A DNA stretch of 7,326 nucleotides. Source: Ignavibacteriales bacterium. Lineage in GTDB: Bacteria > Bacteroidota > Ignavibacteria > Ignavibacteriales > Ignavibacteriaceae. The notes under the pieces were generated by a model. It had not been told where the DNA came from, ran no database searches, and saw nothing but the letters and a program-made list of their open reading frames with translations. The stretch spans positions 31,992 to 39,317 of the forward strand of contig PLNZ01000296.1 in the NCBI GenBank assembly GCA_003142915.1, in the 5' to 3' direction. The position numbers and the translations under genes were made by a program. Shown here piece after piece: positions 5,987 through 7,326 of this stretch (positions within the stretch are counted from its first letter, which is position 1; the number at the start of each line of letters is the position of its first letter).

Positions 5987-7177
5987 TTAAATTAATCCTA
6001 ATTTTTTTCCTGTGTCTTTAAATATTTCTAAAATGGCATCAAGGTGCTTATCTTCATGAGAAGCCATATAGCTTGTGCGCATCATTTGTTTTCCGGGAGG
6101 TACGCCGGGAGATATAAAAACATTGACAAAAACACCTGCGTCATAAAGCATGCGCCACATTTTGAAAGCTAATTCATCATCTCCTACTATAACAGGAACA
6201 ATAGCAGTTCTGCCGTCAATTATAGTAAAGCCGGCTTCCTTAAAGCCTTTGCGTATTTTATTTGCATTGTTAATCAGCTTTGTAACAAGTTCCGGATGCG
6301 CTTCAAGAATGTCAAGCGCAGCAAGCGCAGCCGCTACTGAAGCGGGTGTAGGAGAAGCGCTGAACATTAAAGCGGCTGAATGATGTTTTATGTAGTTGAT
6401 TGCTTTTGCTTCGCCTGCAACAAAACCGCCCAATGAAGCAAATGTTTTGCTGAAGGTTCCCATAGTTAAATCAATTTCATTCTCAAGATTGAATTCACTT
6501 GCAGTGCCTCTTCCGCCTTTGCCTATAACTCCCACTGCATGTGCATCATCTATAAGAATGCGTGCGCCATACTGCTTTGCAATCTTGTTAAGTTTTTCAA
6601 GTTCAACAATTTCTCCGCCGGTACTGAAAACGCCGTCGCTAACGACAAGCTTTCCTGCGTCTGGAGGAAGCTTTTTGATAACCCTCTCAAGATCATTCAT
6701 ATCATTATGTTTGTATCTTACAAATTCTGCTGTTGCTCCCTTAGCCATTAAATTACCGGCTACTATACAAGCGTGGTTATCTTTATCGGAAACTACAAAC
6801 TCACCCCTCTGAACCAAAGTCGGTATGATCCCTTGAGCAGTCTGATACCCCGTACTAAATAAAAGCACTGTTTCTTTTTTAAGAAATTTAGCCAATCTTT
6901 CTTCAAGTTCGATATGAAGGTCTAAGGTACCGGTTAAATAACGGGAGCCTGAACAGCCGGTTCCGTATTTTTCTATTGCTTTAATTGCGGCTTCTTTTAC
7001 TTTTGGATGAGCTGTTAGTCCTAAGTAGTTGTTTGATCCCGCCATTATTACTTTTCTGCCTTCTATCTGAACAACGGGTCCCTCATTTTCTTCGATTGGT
7101 CTAAAATAGGGGTAATATCCCAAAGCTTTTATTTCATCTGCTCTTGTGAATTCATAACATTTTGTGAATAAATCCAA
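5987..7177 (-). CDS. spt: Serine palmitoyltransferase (alpha-oxoamine synthase family)
   Basis: The 396-residue product is full length for the alpha-oxoamine synthases, PLP fold-type I enzymes. Serine palmitoyltransferase condenses L-serine with a fatty acyl thioester to give 3-ketosphinganine, the first step of sphingolipid synthesis. Visible elements are GYYPYFRPIE at 20-29, SNNYLGL, GTGCSGSRYLTGT at 72-84, His135 in DNHACI (stacks on the cofactor), YKHNDM at 155-160, SDGVFSTGG, Asp210 and His213 in LIDDAHAVG, and Lys244 in GTFSKTFASLGG as the Schiff-base lysine. The YPYFR-IE and YKHNDM segments resemble Bacteroides Spt as I recall it, which favours this over glycine acetyltransferase (Kbl) or BioF. 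The absence of a threonine dehydrogenase neighbour also fits. The start is TTG, with a strong Shine-Dalgarno sequence. Downstream lies a GNAT-like acyltransferase; upstream and divergent is an oxidoreductase. Kbl remains the main alternative. Confidence 0.8.
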   Translation of the reverse strand: MDLFTKCYEFTRADEIKALGYYPYFRPIEENEGPVVQIEGRKVIMAGSNNYLGLTAHPKVKEAAIKAIEKYGTGCSGSRYLTGTLDLHIELEERLAKFLKKETVLLFSTGYQTAQGIIPTLVQRGEFVVSDKDNHACIVAGNLMAKGATAEFVRYKHNDMNDLERVIKKLPPDAGKLVVSDGVFSTGGEIVELEKLNKIAKQYGARILIDDAHAVGVIGKGGRGTASEFNLENEIDLTMGTFSKTFASLGGFVAGEAKAINYIKHHSAALMFSASPTPASVAAALAALDILEAHPELVTKLINNANKIRKGFKEAGFTIIDGRTAIVPVIVGDDELAFKMWRMLYDAGVFVNVFISPGVPPGKQMMRTSYMASHEDKHLDAILEIFKDTGKKLGLI

Positions 7178-7181
7178 TACG

Positions 7182-7188
7182 CCTCCTT
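7182..7188 (-). promoter_or_regulatory. Perfect Shine-Dalgarno sequence before the TTG start of spt
   Basis: On the minus strand AAGGAGG (complement of 7188-7182) is fully complementary to the 16S rRNA 3' tail. It ends four bases before TTG at 7177-7175. No ATG or GTG is in frame nearby; the first in-frame ATG inside the gene is codon 45. It therefore decides the TTG start and is the strongest ribosome binding site in the window. Confidence 0.7.
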
Positions 7189-7223
7189 GATTAATAGATG
7201 GAATACTGATAAAACTTTAATAA

Positions 7224-7241
7224 TAACAAATTATTTTGTTA
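7224..7241. promoter_or_regulatory. Inverted repeat in the divergent spt/oxidoreductase promoter region
   Basis: TAACAAA at 7224-7230 and TTTGTTA at 7235-7241 form a perfect 7-base inverted repeat around TTAT. It lies near the middle of the 108-bp gap (7178-7285) between two divergent starts, where a shared operator would be expected. Each arm also supplies a TTTG, the Bacteroidota -33 element, one facing each gene, but no good -7 element follows in either direction. AT-rich DNA yields such repeats by chance, so this is tentative. Confidence 0.35.
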
Positions 7242-7285
7242 AATTTCGCTGTAAAATGTATTACTAAATAGATAGAAAATCAATT

Positions 7286-7326
7286 ATGGAAAGTAAAAAC
7301 ATTGTAATAGTTACAGGGGCAAATGG
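7286..7326 (+). CDS. Rossmann-fold short-chain dehydrogenase/reductase, N-terminal fragment
   Basis: Only the first 13 codons plus two bases are in the window: an ATG, a short polar start, then a hydrophobic strand leading into VTGAN and a probable Gly. This is the usual beginning of the TGxxGxG dinucleotide-binding motif in short-chain dehydrogenases and NAD-dependent epimerase-like proteins. It is divergent from spt with 108 bp between the starts. A 3-ketosphinganine reductase role would fit the neighbourhood, since the product of serine palmitoyltransferase needs this reduction, but the fragment is too short to tell classical from extended SDRs or to name a substrate. No clear Shine-Dalgarno sequence precedes the ATG. 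Confidence 0.6.
   Translation, partial: MESKNIVIVTGAN

Noticed and set aside
6396..6812. 138-codon open frame on the plus strand inside spt
   Set aside because: It is Ser/Ala/Pro-rich, as expected from the complement of a conserved coding sequence, and covers the spt active-site region.
5987..7177. Annotation as glycine C-acetyltransferase (Kbl) or BioF
   Set aside because: The YPYFR-IE and YKHNDM segments and the acyltransferase/oxidoreductase neighbours favour serine palmitoyltransferase. It is not excluded without a tree.

Overview
The window looks like an AT-rich chromosomal segment from a bacterium of the Bacteroidota / Ignavibacteriota / Chlorobiota group. The evidence is a secreted DUF4835-family protein (a family I know mainly from these phyla), a Bacteroides-like serine palmitoyltransferase, genes with weak or absent Shine-Dalgarno sequences beside a few with clear ones, and one intergenic sequence matching the Bacteroidota -33/-7 promoter pattern. 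The species cannot be fixed from sequence alone. No phage, transposon, CRISPR array, tRNA or rRNA is visible.

Layout. (1) 1-1193, plus strand: the 3' end of a fold-type II PLP enzyme of the serine racemase / threonine dehydratase family, followed 20 bp later by a D-amino-acid transaminase with the diagnostic arginine and histidine of that enzyme. A hairpin with a T tract follows. (2) 1402-3659, plus strand: two tandem paralogous response regulators, each a CheY-like receiver joined by a short helical linker to a class III adenylate cyclase domain. They align without a gap over about 345 residues at about 55% identity by hand count. (3) 3781-4674, plus strand: an exported DUF4835 protein. (4) 4749-7177, minus strand: serine palmitoyltransferase (7177-5987), then a two-domain GNAT-like acyltransferase (5870-4749). 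A GC-rich palindrome lies between them. (5) 7286 to the end, plus strand: the first 13 codons of a Rossmann-fold oxidoreductase, divergent from the palmitoyltransferase gene.

How the genes may work together. Genes 4 and 5 form a candidate sphingolipid block: condensation of serine with an acyl thioester, possible reduction of the 3-keto product by the divergent oxidoreductase, and possible N-acylation by the GNAT-like protein. The last two roles are inferred from context. The racemase-like and transaminase genes suggest D-amino-acid or hydroxy-amino-acid metabolism.

The most notable feature is the cyclase pair. The first cyclase keeps both metal-binding aspartates but has lost the transition-state arginine (Ile300) and the phosphate-contacting lysines (Thr335, Asp337). 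The second keeps all of these. Class III active sites are built from two subunits, so the pair could form an asymmetric heterodimer with one good site, analogous to the C1/C2 halves of mammalian adenylate cyclase but gated by two receiver domains. This is a testable inference from the residues, not a demonstrated system.
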